From: CAYXGZ01 sp964464755
GTDB lineage: Bacteria > Planctomycetota > MHYJ01 > JACPRB01
Assembly (NCBI GenBank): GCA_964464755.1
Contig: CAYXGZ010000024.1
Span: 1-50,642, forward strand
Direction of reading: 5' to 3'
Length of the DNA stretch: 50,642 bases
This document shows positions 39,525 through 48,455 of the stretch, in pieces (the first letter of the stretch is position 1; each line of letters starts with the position of its first letter). A model generated the notes under the pieces. The model saw nothing but the letters and a program-made list of their open reading frames with translations, was not told where the DNA came from and made no database searches. The translations under genes and the position numbers were made by a program.

Positions 39525-39530
39525 TAGAAT
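39525..39530 (+). promoter_or_regulatory. Putative -10 (TAGAAT) of a leaderless kinase mRNA
   Basis: TAGAAT ends 9 nt before ATG 39540 with no Shine-Dalgarno site. It lies in the 168-bp gap between leuS and the kinase gene; no further gene or repeat was seen there. Confidence 0.4.
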
Positions 39531-39539
39531 CGCCCCCCG

Positions 39540-40706
39540 ATGGCGGAACCCCGGGAAGGCGTCCAGTTCGGCGCCCTGGCGATCAAGCTCGGCTTCACGA
39601 CGCTCGACAAGCTCGACGAGTGCCTCGGGATGCAGGAGCGCCTCCGCGCGCTCGGCGTCGCCCCGAAGAAGCTCGGCGAGCTGATGGTCGAGAAGGGCTA
39701 CCTGACCGCCGAGCAGGTCCGCCGGATCTTCCAGCACCAGGGCGCCTCGGGCGGCCACACGCAGCTCGCGGGATACCGGCTCGAGACGCAGATCGGCCAG
39801 GGCGCGATGGGCCGCATCTACAAGGCCGTCCAGCTCTCGATGGACCGCGTCGTCGCCGTGAAGATCCTCGCCCCGGTCTACGCCACGGACCCCGCGCGCC
39901 GCGAGCGCTTCTTCCGCGAGGCCCGCGCCGTCGCCAAGCTCAGCCACCCGAACATCATCCAGGGCATCGACGTCGGGGAGTCCAACGGCGTCTGCTACTT
40001 CGCGATGGAGTACATCGACGGGCCCACGGTCGGCGAGCTCGTCCAGCGCGGCGGCGCCCTCGACGAGAAGCGCGCCGTCCAGCTCCTCCTCCAGGTCGCC
40101 AAGGCCCTGCACGCCGCCTTCCAGGCCGGCATCACCCACCGCGACATCAAGCCCGACAACATCCTCGTCACCCGCGAGGGCGTCGCGAAGCTCTGCGACC
40201 TCGGCCTCGCGAAGCTCGCCGCCGACGCGGACCCGGTCTCCGGCCAGAGCTCCCCGGGGATCACGCTCGGCACGCCCCACTACATCTCGCCCGAGCAGGC
40301 CCGGGGCGAGAAGGACATCGACACGCGCAGCGACATCTACTCCCTGGGCTGCACCTTCTACCACATGGTCGTCGGCGAGGTCCCCTACCCCGCCGCCAAC
40401 GCCGCGGGCGCCGTCACGCGCCACCTCACCGACGAGATCCCCAGCGCCCGGAAGAACAACCTGCTCGTGTCGCCGCAGACCGAGTTCGTGATCCGCAAGA
40501 TGATGATGAAGACGCGCGAGTCGCGATACCAGTCGCCCGCCGAGGTGGTGTCGGAGCTGGAGAAGCTCGCCGCGGGCCAGAACCCCACGGGCTTCGACGC
40601 GGCCGCCCTGCTGAAGAAGGCCTCGGGCTCCGGGCCGGGGCCCGCGAAACCCGTCGACGACGCGCGCGCCCGCCTGCTCCGAAAGGCGCGCCGGCTCCGC
40701 CGCTAG
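39540..40706 (+). CDS. Soluble Hanks-type Ser/Thr protein kinase with N-terminal MshEN-like module
   Basis: Residues 8-68 carry a two-helix repeat pattern (FGALAIKLGFTTLDKLDECL, then LGELMVEKGYLTAEQVRRIF) also seen in GspE and in the 1056-aa protein nearby. The kinase domain (79-350) is complete: glycine loop IGQGAMGRIY, Lys108 in VAVKIL, HRDIKPDN (Asp202), DLGLAK (Asp220), activation segment GTPHYISPEQARG. There is no membrane helix; the tail is basic (ARLLRKARRLRR). Substrates are unknown. Its stop shares CTAG with the convergent HMA gene. Confidence 0.93.
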   Translation: MAEPREGVQFGALAIKLGFTTLDKLDECLGMQERLRALGVAPKKLGELMVEKGYLTAEQVRRIFQHQGASGGHTQLAGYRLETQIGQGAMGRIYKAVQLSMDRVVAVKILAPVYATDPARRERFFREARAVAKLSHPNIIQGIDVGESNGVCYFAMEYIDGPTVGELVQRGGALDEKRAVQLLLQVAKALHAAFQAGITHRDIKPDNILVTREGVAKLCDLGLAKLAADADPVSGQSSPGITLGTPHYISPEQARGEKDIDTRSDIYSLGCTFYHMVVGEVPYPAANAAGAVTRHLTDEIPSARKNNLLVSPQTEFVIRKMMMKTRESRYQSPAEVVSELEKLAAGQNPTGFDAAALLKKASGSGPGPAKPVDDARARLLRKARRLRR

Positions 40707-41194
40707 TCCTTCCAGTCCTTGGCCTGGAAATTCGCCACGGCGATCGACTCCTTGCCGTCCTTGCCGCCGAGCTCGCCGGTGATCCGGAACTCGGCGTCGC
40801 CCTTCAGCGACTTCGCGAGCTCCGCGGCCTTCTCCCCGGTCAGCTCGTAGGCCTGGCCCGAGCCCAGCGCGGCGAGGAAGACCCCGTCCTTCGTGGAGCT
40901 GACGCGCCCGCGGCGGACGATCTCCACCTTCTCGAGCTTCATGTCCGCCGGCACGGCGGCCTGGAAGGTCTTGAGGCGGACGGCGCGCTTCTCCTCGATC
41001 GAGACCCGGAGGGTCAGCTTCGCCGCGTCCTTCTCGACCGACTTCACGCCCTGGATGCCCTTGAGCTGCGTCTCGACCTGGGACACGCACTCGTCGCAGT
41101 GCATCGTCTTCACGACCAGGGTCGCCGTCCACGGCTCGTCGTCGGGCACGACGGCCGCGGCCAGCGCGGCCAGGACCAGGATTCGGATCGGCAT
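40703..41194 (-). CDS. Secreted HMA-domain (heavy-metal-associated) protein
   Basis: The 163-aa protein has a signal peptide (MPIRILVLAALAAAVV), one HMA ferredoxin-like fold with the metal-binding pair MHCDEC, and a second half ending in a strand-rich domain (YELTGEKAAELAKSLKGDAEFRITGEL). CxxC HMA domains bind Cu(I), Zn or Hg. Export to the periplasm suggests metal scavenging or delivery. The ATG overlaps the stop of the large upstream protein, so it is its operon partner. Confidence 0.85.
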   Translation of the reverse strand: MPIRILVLAALAAAVVPDDEPWTATLVVKTMHCDECVSQVETQLKGIQGVKSVEKDAAKLTLRVSIEEKRAVRLKTFQAAVPADMKLEKVEIVRRGRVSSTKDGVFLAALGSGQAYELTGEKAAELAKSLKGDAEFRITGELGGKDGKESIAVANFQAKDWKD

Positions 41195-44100
41195 CACGGC
41201 GCGCCCTCCAGGCTGTCCAGGTGCTTCGTCCAGGCGGCCTCCGCGGCCGCGTCCACGAACGCGGCAGGACGTCCCGCCGCGAGATCTCCGGCGAACGCCG
41301 CCAGCAGGGGCCGGCGGGAGCCCCCGTCCGAGCGCAGGAGGAAGTGCGCGGCCGCCCAGGCCCGGGCCGGGCCCGGCTCCGGAGCCGCCACCAGCGCGGC
41401 CAGGTTCGGCCCGGGACGGCGCGCCTCGGCGAGCACGGCCGCGGGCAGGGCCCGCTCCGGCGACCCGAGCGCCCCGGCCACGGCGTCCGCCCAGGCCCCG
41501 CGGAACCCGAGCCGCCGGGCCGCCGCCTCCGCCGGATCGAGCTCGTCCATCGCCAGCTCCCCCGCCGCGGCCCGGTACGCGGACCTCAGCTCGCGCGTCG
41601 CGAAGACCGCGACGCGGGCGGGCCCGGTCACGCCGGCCGCCGTCGCCAGGGAGTGATACGCCGCCGCCGTCGACTCGGCCGCCGCTCCGGCGAGCTCGGC
41701 GTGGATCCGCAGGCCCGACTCCTCGCGCACGAACCGGACGCCGAAGGCCGCCGGGCCCCGGACGACCGCCAGTCCCCGCCGCGCGAGCCGCCAGGCCTCC
41801 AGGTCCGCGGGCCCGGCCAGCCGGACCGCGAGGTCCATCTCCCGCCGCCCGAGCGCCGCGTCGCCCTTGCGGACGCGCAGCAGGCCCCGCACCGCGAGCG
41901 CCAGCGGGTCGCCGTTCCTCCGCCGCAGCGCCTCGTCGGCCGAGTCCGCGGCCTTCGCGTCCTCGCCCGCCTCGAGCAGCAGCGCCGCGAGGCGCGCGTG
42001 CGCCTCGACGAAGGCCGCGTTCTTCGTGACCGCCGTCGCGAGGTCCTGCCGGGCCCCCGCCGCGTCGCCGGTCGCGAGCCGGGCGAGCGCCCTCCAGTAC
42101 CAGGACGGCGCGTACTCCGGCGCCGCCTTCACGGCCGCGTCGAACGCCTCGAGCGACTCGACGCGCCCGTCGCGGGCCGCCGCCTCGCGCGCCTTGGCGA
42201 CCAGGCCCTTCGCCTCCTCGGGCAGCCGCGCGATCGCGCCCTCGTCCTCGGCGGAGAGCGCGGCCTCGACGACGCCCCGCGACCCGCCGGCCGAACGGAG
42301 CAGCTCGTCCATCGAGCGGAGGCGGCGGGACATCTCGTGGGCCGGGACGCGCGCCGCGATCCGCAGGCCTCCGAGCACGACGGGCCCTCCCCGCGCGCCG
42401 ATCCGCAGCCGGCCGCGGACCGGCCCCGGGCCGGGGAACGTCAGCACCTCCTGCTCGCCCAGCCGCACCCGCCAGAGCCCCTGGCGGAACGCGACGAGCA
42501 GCGGGCGCTTGCCGTCCGGCTTGTGGGTCGACGTCGCGAGCGCCGCCTTGGGGCCGCCGTCCCACTCGTGGACTGCGATCCCCGACGGGCCCGCGAGCAG
42601 CGCCGCGCCGCGGCCGGCCGGATCGGGCAGCACGGCGACGACCAGCGCGCCCTCGCCCGACAGGTCGGCCTCGAGCTCGACCCAGCCGTCGACCTCGAGG
42701 TCGCGCAGCGTCCACAGCGAGTCCCCCTGCGGCTGCAGGCGGAGCGAACCGGCGGCCATCTCGACCTTGCCCGAGTCGCCGACGAAGTCCTTCGCGAGAT
42801 CGGGATCGGCCCCGCTCCAGCGTCCCTCGAGGCTGTCGCGGCCCGCCCCGCAAACCGGCCCGCGGAACACCGCGGGATCGGCGAGCAGCACCCCGGGCTC
42901 GGGCAGCCGCCCCTTGCGCGAGGGGTCGAGCCGCGCGGCCTCGGCGAACGCGGCCTGGGCCTCCTTCCACGAGCGTCGCTCCAGCGCCGCCCGCCCGTAG
43001 TCCACCCAGCCGTCCGCGCCGGTCAGCTTCGCCACGAGTTTCCAGGCCGCGGTGAACGACGCGTCGTCGAGCGCGTCCCAGGCCACGAGCAGGTCGACGG
43101 GGCCGTCGGCGCCCTGGCCGACGAGCCGGACGTCCTCGCGCGTCGCCTCGGCGATCGTCGCGGCCCGGATCCGGCGCCCGCCCCGCAGCATGGCGTCGAT
43201 CCGCTCCTCCTTGATCCGCGCGCGCACGCGCCGCGAGCGGCGGAGGTCCGCCGCGGCGAGGTCGAGCAGGTCGCGGGACGCCGAGTCCACCCGGCGCTCT
43301 GACTCCTCGCGGAGGTCGTACTCGCGGCCGGAGACGCCGTCGCCCGAGGCCGTCGGCGCGTCCTCGATGCGCTGGAGGGCCTCGACGATCTCGGCCCGGT
43401 GCGCCTGCACGAAGGTCGTCCAGCTCAGGCCGTCGCGCAGGAGCTTGAGCTTCTTCCTCGCCTCGAAGAGGTTCTGCCCCGCGATGAGCTTCTGCGCCTC
43501 GGCCCACTCCTTGGCCGCGAGCGCCTCCTGGCTCTCGAGGTACTTCTTCCGCGCCTCGGCGACCTCCTCGTCCGGAGCGGAGGTGGTCGGCGAGGGCGTG
43601 GGCTTCGGCGCCGGAGTCCCCGACGGGATGATGTCGGGCGGCACGTACTTGAAGTCCGGCGTCGGCGTCGCGGCGACGACGGGAGCGGGGCGGTTCAGCG
43701 CCCAGCGCGCGACCAGGCCGATCATCAGGACGATCGCGGCCACCGAGACGACACCCGCGATGTAGCGCGGGATCCTCGAGGGACCCCGCCGCGCGGGCGG
43801 AGGCTCCTCCGGGGGAGGCGCCGCGGGATCCGTAGGCGCCGGGGTCGCGGCCGCCGGCGCGACCCGCCGGGCCGTGCCCGGCCGCGGGGCCTGCTCGGGG
43901 ACCGGCGTCAGCTTCGCCGGGTCCTTCGCCTTGACCCGCAGCTTGGTCTCGCCGGCCACCTTCGGGACGACGCGCAGCATCCCCATCGCCGCGGCGGCCC
44001 GGTCGCCGGCCAGCGCGGTCGCGCTGCGCTCGTAGCCCAGGAGCTTCAACTCGCCCGAGAGGGCGCCGAGGGAGCGCTGGACGTCGGGCGGGAGCTTCCC

Positions 44101-44364
44101 GAGCAGCTCGACGTCCGCCTCGGCCGGCGTACGCGCCTTGGGATCGGCGAAGCCCCGGTTGGCCTGCCTCGCGTCGACCAGCGCGGAGGCGAGCGCGGCG
44201 CCGTCGACCCAGCCGGACTCGAGCACGAGGTCGCCGTAGGGACGGCGGATCCCCGCCCGCTCGAGGGCGTCCTGGACCTTGAAGAGCCGGTTGGCCGCGT
44301 CGGCGCCGAGGACCTTCCGCTCGACGAGGTACTTCCCGAGTTCGAGGTCCGCGGGGCTCGGCAT
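41194..44364 (-). CDS. Large membrane-anchored protein with MshEN-like N terminus and TPR-like segments
   Basis: The 1056-aa protein opens with the same helix-turn module as the kinase (ELGKYLVERKVLGADAANRLF, YGDLVLESGWVDGAALASAL). After a linker, one TM helix (about 207-230, YIAGVVSVAAIVLMIGLVARW) is followed by a Pro/Thr-rich stretch, coiled-coil, and regions typical of a concanavalin-like beta domain (about 490-650, LEGRWSGADPDLAKDF to GGLRIAARVP). TPR-like helical pairs come after (about 700-800, PSWYWRALARLATGDAAGARQDLATAV). The C terminus is unassigned. Function is unknown; signalling together with a kinase pathway is plausible. The ATG at 44364 has TATCAT ending 9 nt upstream. Confidence 0.75.
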   Translation of the reverse strand: MPSPADLELGKYLVERKVLGADAANRLFKVQDALERAGIRRPYGDLVLESGWVDGAALASALVDARQANRGFADPKARTPAEADVELLGKLPPDVQRSLGALSGELKLLGYERSATALAGDRAAAAMGMLRVVPKVAGETKLRVKAKDPAKLTPVPEQAPRPGTARRVAPAAATPAPTDPAAPPPEEPPPARRGPSRIPRYIAGVVSVAAIVLMIGLVARWALNRPAPVVAATPTPDFKYVPPDIIPSGTPAPKPTPSPTTSAPDEEVAEARKKYLESQEALAAKEWAEAQKLIAGQNLFEARKKLKLLRDGLSWTTFVQAHRAEIVEALQRIEDAPTASGDGVSGREYDLREESERRVDSASRDLLDLAAADLRRSRRVRARIKEERIDAMLRGGRRIRAATIAEATREDVRLVGQGADGPVDLLVAWDALDDASFTAAWKLVAKLTGADGWVDYGRAALERRSWKEAQAAFAEAARLDPSRKGRLPEPGVLLADPAVFRGPVCGAGRDSLEGRWSGADPDLAKDFVGDSGKVEMAAGSLRLQPQGDSLWTLRDLEVDGWVELEADLSGEGALVVAVLPDPAGRGAALLAGPSGIAVHEWDGGPKAALATSTHKPDGKRPLLVAFRQGLWRVRLGEQEVLTFPGPGPVRGRLRIGARGGPVVLGGLRIAARVPAHEMSRRLRSMDELLRSAGGSRGVVEAALSAEDEGAIARLPEEAKGLVAKAREAAARDGRVESLEAFDAAVKAAPEYAPSWYWRALARLATGDAAGARQDLATAVTKNAAFVEAHARLAALLLEAGEDAKAADSADEALRRRNGDPLALAVRGLLRVRKGDAALGRREMDLAVRLAGPADLEAWRLARRGLAVVRGPAAFGVRFVREESGLRIHAELAGAAAESTAAAYHSLATAAGVTGPARVAVFATRELRSAYRAAAGELAMDELDPAEAAARRLGFRGAWADAVAGALGSPERALPAAVLAEARRPGPNLAALVAAPEPGPARAWAAAHFLLRSDGGSRRPLLAAFAGDLAAGRPAAFVDAAAEAAWTKHLDSLEGAP

Positions 44365-44373
44365 GGGGTTCCT

Positions 44374-44379
44374 ATGATA
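44374..44379 (-). promoter_or_regulatory. Putative -10 (TATCAT) of a leaderless mRNA
   Basis: TATCAT on the minus strand ends 9 nt before ATG 44364. An AGGA lies just after it, so a very short leader with a Shine-Dalgarno site is not excluded. Confidence 0.35.
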
Positions 44380-44426
44380 CGCCTCCCGGTACGCCGCGAG
44401 GTTAAAAACGCCCCGCCCCGGCCCTG

Positions 44427-44432
44427 TATCCT
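44427..44432 (+). promoter_or_regulatory. Putative -10 (TATCCT) of a leaderless mRNA
   Basis: TATCCT ends 6 nt before ATG 44439. AGGGGC lies between, too near the start to act as a normal ribosome site. Confidence 0.35.
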
Positions 44433-44438
44433 AGGGGC

Positions 44439-45878
44439 ATGATCCGGCGCGCGATCCTCCTCGTCCTGCTGGCCTGGCCGGCGCAGGATCCGGCCCCGGC
44501 CCCCGCCCCCGCGTGGGAGGACCGCGGCTTCCCCTCCGCCGAGACCGAGCTCGCGGGCACCCAGCTCCACGAGGGCTCGCGGGCCGCCACGCTGGCCGCG
44601 GACAACTCGAAACTCGTCGAGCACTCCGACCCCGGCCGCTGGGACGTCGTCGGCAACATGGTCCCGATGGACGGCCGCCTGCTCGCCTCCACGAGCTTCG
44701 ACTTCACCGAGGGCCGCATGCTCTCGCCCTGGGCCTACTCCGAGGAGAGCCAGGTCCTCGAGTTCGATCCGGTCGAGGACCGCTGGGTCGTCCTCAAGGA
44801 CATCCCGAAGTCGATGATCTTCAACCTCCGCGTCGTGAACGGGAAGCTCCTGGTCCCGGAGTACTACCCGTGGACCGCGGATCGCGTCACCGCGTACGAC
44901 GGCAAGGAGTGGAGCGAGCTCGGCAAGCTCCCCGGCGCGATGCTCCACGGCATGGACATCTGCGCCTACCAGGGGAAGCTGCTCTGGTCGGGCTCGTGGC
45001 GCGCGACGTCCGTCGAGGAGGCCCTCAAGGACCCGAAGTGGTACGGCGGCTACGGGAAGGTCTTCGAGTCCGCCGACGAGGGGAAGACCTGGAAGGAGAT
45101 CTACAGCGACCCGCTCAACGGGCGCATGCAGGACCTCGTCGTCTTCAAGGACAAGGTCTACTGCAACCGCCGCGGCCAGACGCTCATGCGCTGGGACGGG
45201 AAGGAGTGGAAGGAGCTGAGCATCGGGATCGCCACGAACAAGGGCGAGAAGGCCGTGCTCGGCAGCGGGCTGCTCACCGTGTTCAAGGACGCGATCCTCG
45301 CCGTGAGCTCGCCCCTCTACTACCGCTACGACGGCGACGCCTGGCAGGCCTACATGCCGGGCTTCCTGCGGCTCTTCGTCGACGGGGACACCTGCTACGG
45401 GATCCGCGACGACGGCCACGTCTACTCGTCCACGGACGGCAAGAAGTGGAAGAAGATCACCGAGACGGGCGTCCCGAAGGCCGAGTACGAGCGCACCTGC
45501 CAGATGGGCCGCACGCTGCGGCGCGGCTCGGTGGCGATGCACCACGGGCGCCTGCACGTCGGCACGGGGGCGACCGGGAAGTTCTTCGCCGCCGCCTACC
45601 GCCCGAAGGGGACGCTCGTCGGGCCGGCCCGCAAGACCGAGGGCGGGACGACGCTGACCTGGAACGCGCGGGTGCCCGAGGGCGCGAGGCTCGTCGCCTC
45701 GGTGCGGACCGCGAGGACGGCCCGGGAGCTGAAGGACGCTCCGTGGCGGGGCGAGTACGCCGCGTCGCCCGCGACGCCGGACATCCCGAAGGGCCACGCC
45801 GCGATGCAGGTCCGCTTCAGCTTCGAGGGGGACGGCCGCCGCTCCCCCGCCCTGCGCTCGGTCGCCTGGATCCCCTGA
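44439..45878 (+). CDS. Secreted beta-propeller-like protein of unknown function
   Basis: The 479-aa protein has a short signal (MIRRAILLVLLAWPAQ) and a Pro/Ala linker. Strand-turn units then recur with patterns such as VLEFDPVEDRWVVLKDI, AYDGKEWSELGKL, VFESADEGKTWKEI, RWDGKEWKELSI and VYSSTDGKKWKKI. The Asp-box-like SxDxGKTW signature fits a BNR/sialidase-type propeller, though no catalytic residues for a glycosidase are evident. The C terminus is a smaller beta domain. It ends at TGATCA, shared with the convergent amidohydrolase. Confidence 0.75.
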   Translation: MIRRAILLVLLAWPAQDPAPAPAPAWEDRGFPSAETELAGTQLHEGSRAATLAADNSKLVEHSDPGRWDVVGNMVPMDGRLLASTSFDFTEGRMLSPWAYSEESQVLEFDPVEDRWVVLKDIPKSMIFNLRVVNGKLLVPEYYPWTADRVTAYDGKEWSELGKLPGAMLHGMDICAYQGKLLWSGSWRATSVEEALKDPKWYGGYGKVFESADEGKTWKEIYSDPLNGRMQDLVVFKDKVYCNRRGQTLMRWDGKEWKELSIGIATNKGEKAVLGSGLLTVFKDAILAVSSPLYYRYDGDAWQAYMPGFLRLFVDGDTCYGIRDDGHVYSSTDGKKWKKITETGVPKAEYERTCQMGRTLRRGSVAMHHGRLHVGTGATGKFFAAAYRPKGTLVGPARKTEGGTTLTWNARVPEGARLVASVRTARTARELKDAPWRGEYAASPATPDIPKGHAAMQVRFSFEGDGRRSPALRSVAWIP

Positions 45879-48455
45879 TCACTTCCGCAGGCGGGTCCGG
45901 AACTTCTCGTAGAGCCGGGTGTGCCGGCTGTCCAGCGGCTGGGGCCGGCCCGCGATGAACATCCCCACGACGTCGGTGACCACCTCGAGCGGATCGCCCG
46001 TCGCGAGGATCAGGTCGGCCGACTTCCCCGGCTCGAGGGATCCGGTCCGGTCGGCGACGCCGAGGATGCGCGCCGGGTTGATCGTGATCGCCCGGAGGGC
46101 CGCGTCGCGCGGCAGCCCGTACGAGGCGGCCATGGCCGCGTGGTACGGGAGGTTGCGGGAGTTCGAGGAGTCGTTCGAACGGATCGCGAAGAGGACGCCC
46201 GCGCGGTGGAGCCGGGCCGCGTTCGCGTAGGCCGAGTCGTACGGGTCGAGCCGGTCGTGCGGCAGGGCGAGCACGGGGCCGAGGAGCACGGGGACCTGCT
46301 GCGCCGCGAGCAGGTCCGCCACCTTCCAGGCCTGGGCGCCGCCGGCGATGACCGGCTTGAGCCCGAACGAGGCCGCGAACTTCAGGACCGCGGCGATGTC
46401 GTCGGCGGAGCCCGTCGAGAAGAGCACGGGCCGCTCCCCGCGGACGTAGGGGAGCATCGCCTCGAGGCGGAGGTCGCGCTCCGGCTTCGGGGCCTCGCCC
46501 TTGCGCGCGGCCTCCTCCCGCGCGGCGAAGCGCCGGGCGGACTTGAAGAACTCGCGGAGCTCCTTGAGGCGCGGGTCGTCCTTGGGCGGCTCCTCGGCGA
46601 GCTCGGGCCTGCGGATCGAGGGCCAGTTCACGACGAGGCCGACCCGGTCCGCGACGACCATGTCCTTGGGCACCCAGCCGCTGAGGCGCACGACCGTGGA
46701 CTGGCCGCAGACGAGGTCGCCCCACTGCCCCGAGAGCGCGGTCGTGAGGCCGTTGGCCCGGGCCACCGGCAGGTACTCCGTGTGGGGGTTCAGCGCGGTC
46801 GAGGCGACGAGGTCGGGCTGGATGCCGCCGATCTCGGCGTCGTCCCGCGTGCCGGCGACCGAGCCGATCTCCGTCAGGCCGATCGCGGTGCCCGCGTCGA
46901 AGAGGCCCGGGTAGGCGTGCAGCCCGGTCCCGTCGACGACGGCCGCGTCCTTCGGCGGGTCGCCCGCGCCGATCGACTCGATCTTGCCCCCCCGGATGAC
47001 GATCGTGCCCGAGGCGAGCTCGGGGCCCTCGACGGGGTGGATCGCGACGTTCGTCACGGCCCAGGCGCCCGAGGCCGAGGCGGGGATCGCCAGCGGGGCC
47101 CGGCGCGGCCGCGAGGCGATCGAGAAGCCGGGCGTCGCGTGGTTCGGAACGGACTTGTCCTCGAAGACGACCTCTCCGTCGACGAGCGTCGTCACGCAGC
47201 GGCTGTAGGGCGACAGCGGGTGGCCGTTGAAGATCGCCAGGTCCGCGTCCTTCCCGGCCTCGATCGAGCCGACCCGCGAGGCGATGCCCAGCTGGCGGGC
47301 CGGGTTGAGCGTGATCATCTTCAGGGCCTCGACCTCCGGGACGCCGCCGTACTTCACGGCCTTGGCCGCCTCGACGTAGAGGTGGCGGATCAGCTCGGGG
47401 CTGTCCGAATTGAGGGACACGTTGACGCCCGCCTCGGCCATGAGCGCGGCGTTGTACGGCGTCGCGTCGTAGGCCTCGATCTTGAAGGCCCACCAGTCGC
47501 TGAAGGTCGAGGCGCCCGCGCCGTGCGCGGCGATCTCGGGGGCGACCTTGTAGCCCTCGAGGACGTGCTGCAGCGTCGCGATCCGGAACCCGAAGTCCTC
47601 GGCGACTTTCATCACCATGAGGATCTCGTCGGCGCGGTAGCAGTGGCAGTGGACGCGGACCTCGCCGGCGAGGATGCCGACGAGCGTGTCGAGTCGCAGG
47701 TCCTTCCGGGGCGGGACGGAGGCCTCGCCCGCGGCCACGCGGCGGCCGTGCTCGCGCCAGGCCTCGCGGTACTCCACGGCCTCGGTGAACGCGCGGCGCA
47801 GGACCGCCTCGACGCCGGGGCGCGAGTTCGGGAAGCGGTTGCCCCGGTTGCCCCAGTTCGACTGCTTGGGGTTCTCGCCGAGGGCGAACTTCACGCCGGG
47901 GGGCGCGCCCTCCATGAGCAGGGCCCGGCCCGTCGGGGCGCGGTAGCGCATCTTGATGACCGCGTTGCGGCCGCCGATCGTGTTGGCGCTCCCGTGCAGG
48001 ACGTTGGCGACCGTGGTGCCGCCCGCGGCGGCGCGCCAGATGGAGACGTCGTCCGGGTTGAGCACGTCGTCGAGGCGGACCTCGCAGGTCACGGACTGGG
48101 TCGGCTCGTTGACGCTGCCGTCGCCGGCGATGTGGGAATGGCAGTCGATGATGCCGGGCATGACGTGGCCGCCGGCCGCGTCGATCACCGCCATGCCGGG
48201 CTCGGCGGCGAGGTCCTTGCCCACCGCGGCGATCTTCCCGTTCTTCACGAGGATCGACCCGTTGGCGATCGTCCCCGCGGGGCCGACGGTCAGGATCGTC
48301 GCGTTGCGCACGAGGCAGGAGCCCCCGGTCCGGGTCTTCGGCGCGCGGTCCGCGACGGTCTCGACGTCCGGATCGTTGGCCGGGGCCGGCTTGTCCTGGG
48401 CCGGGAGCCCGGCGGGCAGCAGCAGGAGCAGCGCGAGGAGGCGGATCAGCTTCAT
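45879..48455 (-). CDS. Double amidohydrolase-family protein, secreted
   Basis: The 858-aa protein contains two imidazolonepropionase-like amidohydrolase units in tandem after a signal peptide (MKLIRLLALLLLLPAGLPAQ). Unit 1 (about 45-475) keeps metal ligands HSH (His106, His108) and VHCHCYRADE, with SDSPE near its end. In unit 2 (about 490-858) the HxH position reads LFDAGTAIG, so it has lost the metal pair while keeping NPARILGVADRTGSLEPGKSADL. Exported members of this family act on small cyclic amides or peptides; the substrate is unknown. ATG 48455 overlaps the stop of the upstream gene. Confidence 0.88.
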   Translation of the reverse strand: MKLIRLLALLLLLPAGLPAQDKPAPANDPDVETVADRAPKTRTGGSCLVRNATILTVGPAGTIANGSILVKNGKIAAVGKDLAAEPGMAVIDAAGGHVMPGIIDCHSHIAGDGSVNEPTQSVTCEVRLDDVLNPDDVSIWRAAAGGTTVANVLHGSANTIGGRNAVIKMRYRAPTGRALLMEGAPPGVKFALGENPKQSNWGNRGNRFPNSRPGVEAVLRRAFTEAVEYREAWREHGRRVAAGEASVPPRKDLRLDTLVGILAGEVRVHCHCYRADEILMVMKVAEDFGFRIATLQHVLEGYKVAPEIAAHGAGASTFSDWWAFKIEAYDATPYNAALMAEAGVNVSLNSDSPELIRHLYVEAAKAVKYGGVPEVEALKMITLNPARQLGIASRVGSIEAGKDADLAIFNGHPLSPYSRCVTTLVDGEVVFEDKSVPNHATPGFSIASRPRRAPLAIPASASGAWAVTNVAIHPVEGPELASGTIVIRGGKIESIGAGDPPKDAAVVDGTGLHAYPGLFDAGTAIGLTEIGSVAGTRDDAEIGGIQPDLVASTALNPHTEYLPVARANGLTTALSGQWGDLVCGQSTVVRLSGWVPKDMVVADRVGLVVNWPSIRRPELAEEPPKDDPRLKELREFFKSARRFAAREEAARKGEAPKPERDLRLEAMLPYVRGERPVLFSTGSADDIAAVLKFAASFGLKPVIAGGAQAWKVADLLAAQQVPVLLGPVLALPHDRLDPYDSAYANAARLHRAGVLFAIRSNDSSNSRNLPYHAAMAASYGLPRDAALRAITINPARILGVADRTGSLEPGKSADLILATGDPLEVVTDVVGMFIAGRPQPLDSRHTRLYEKFRTRLRK

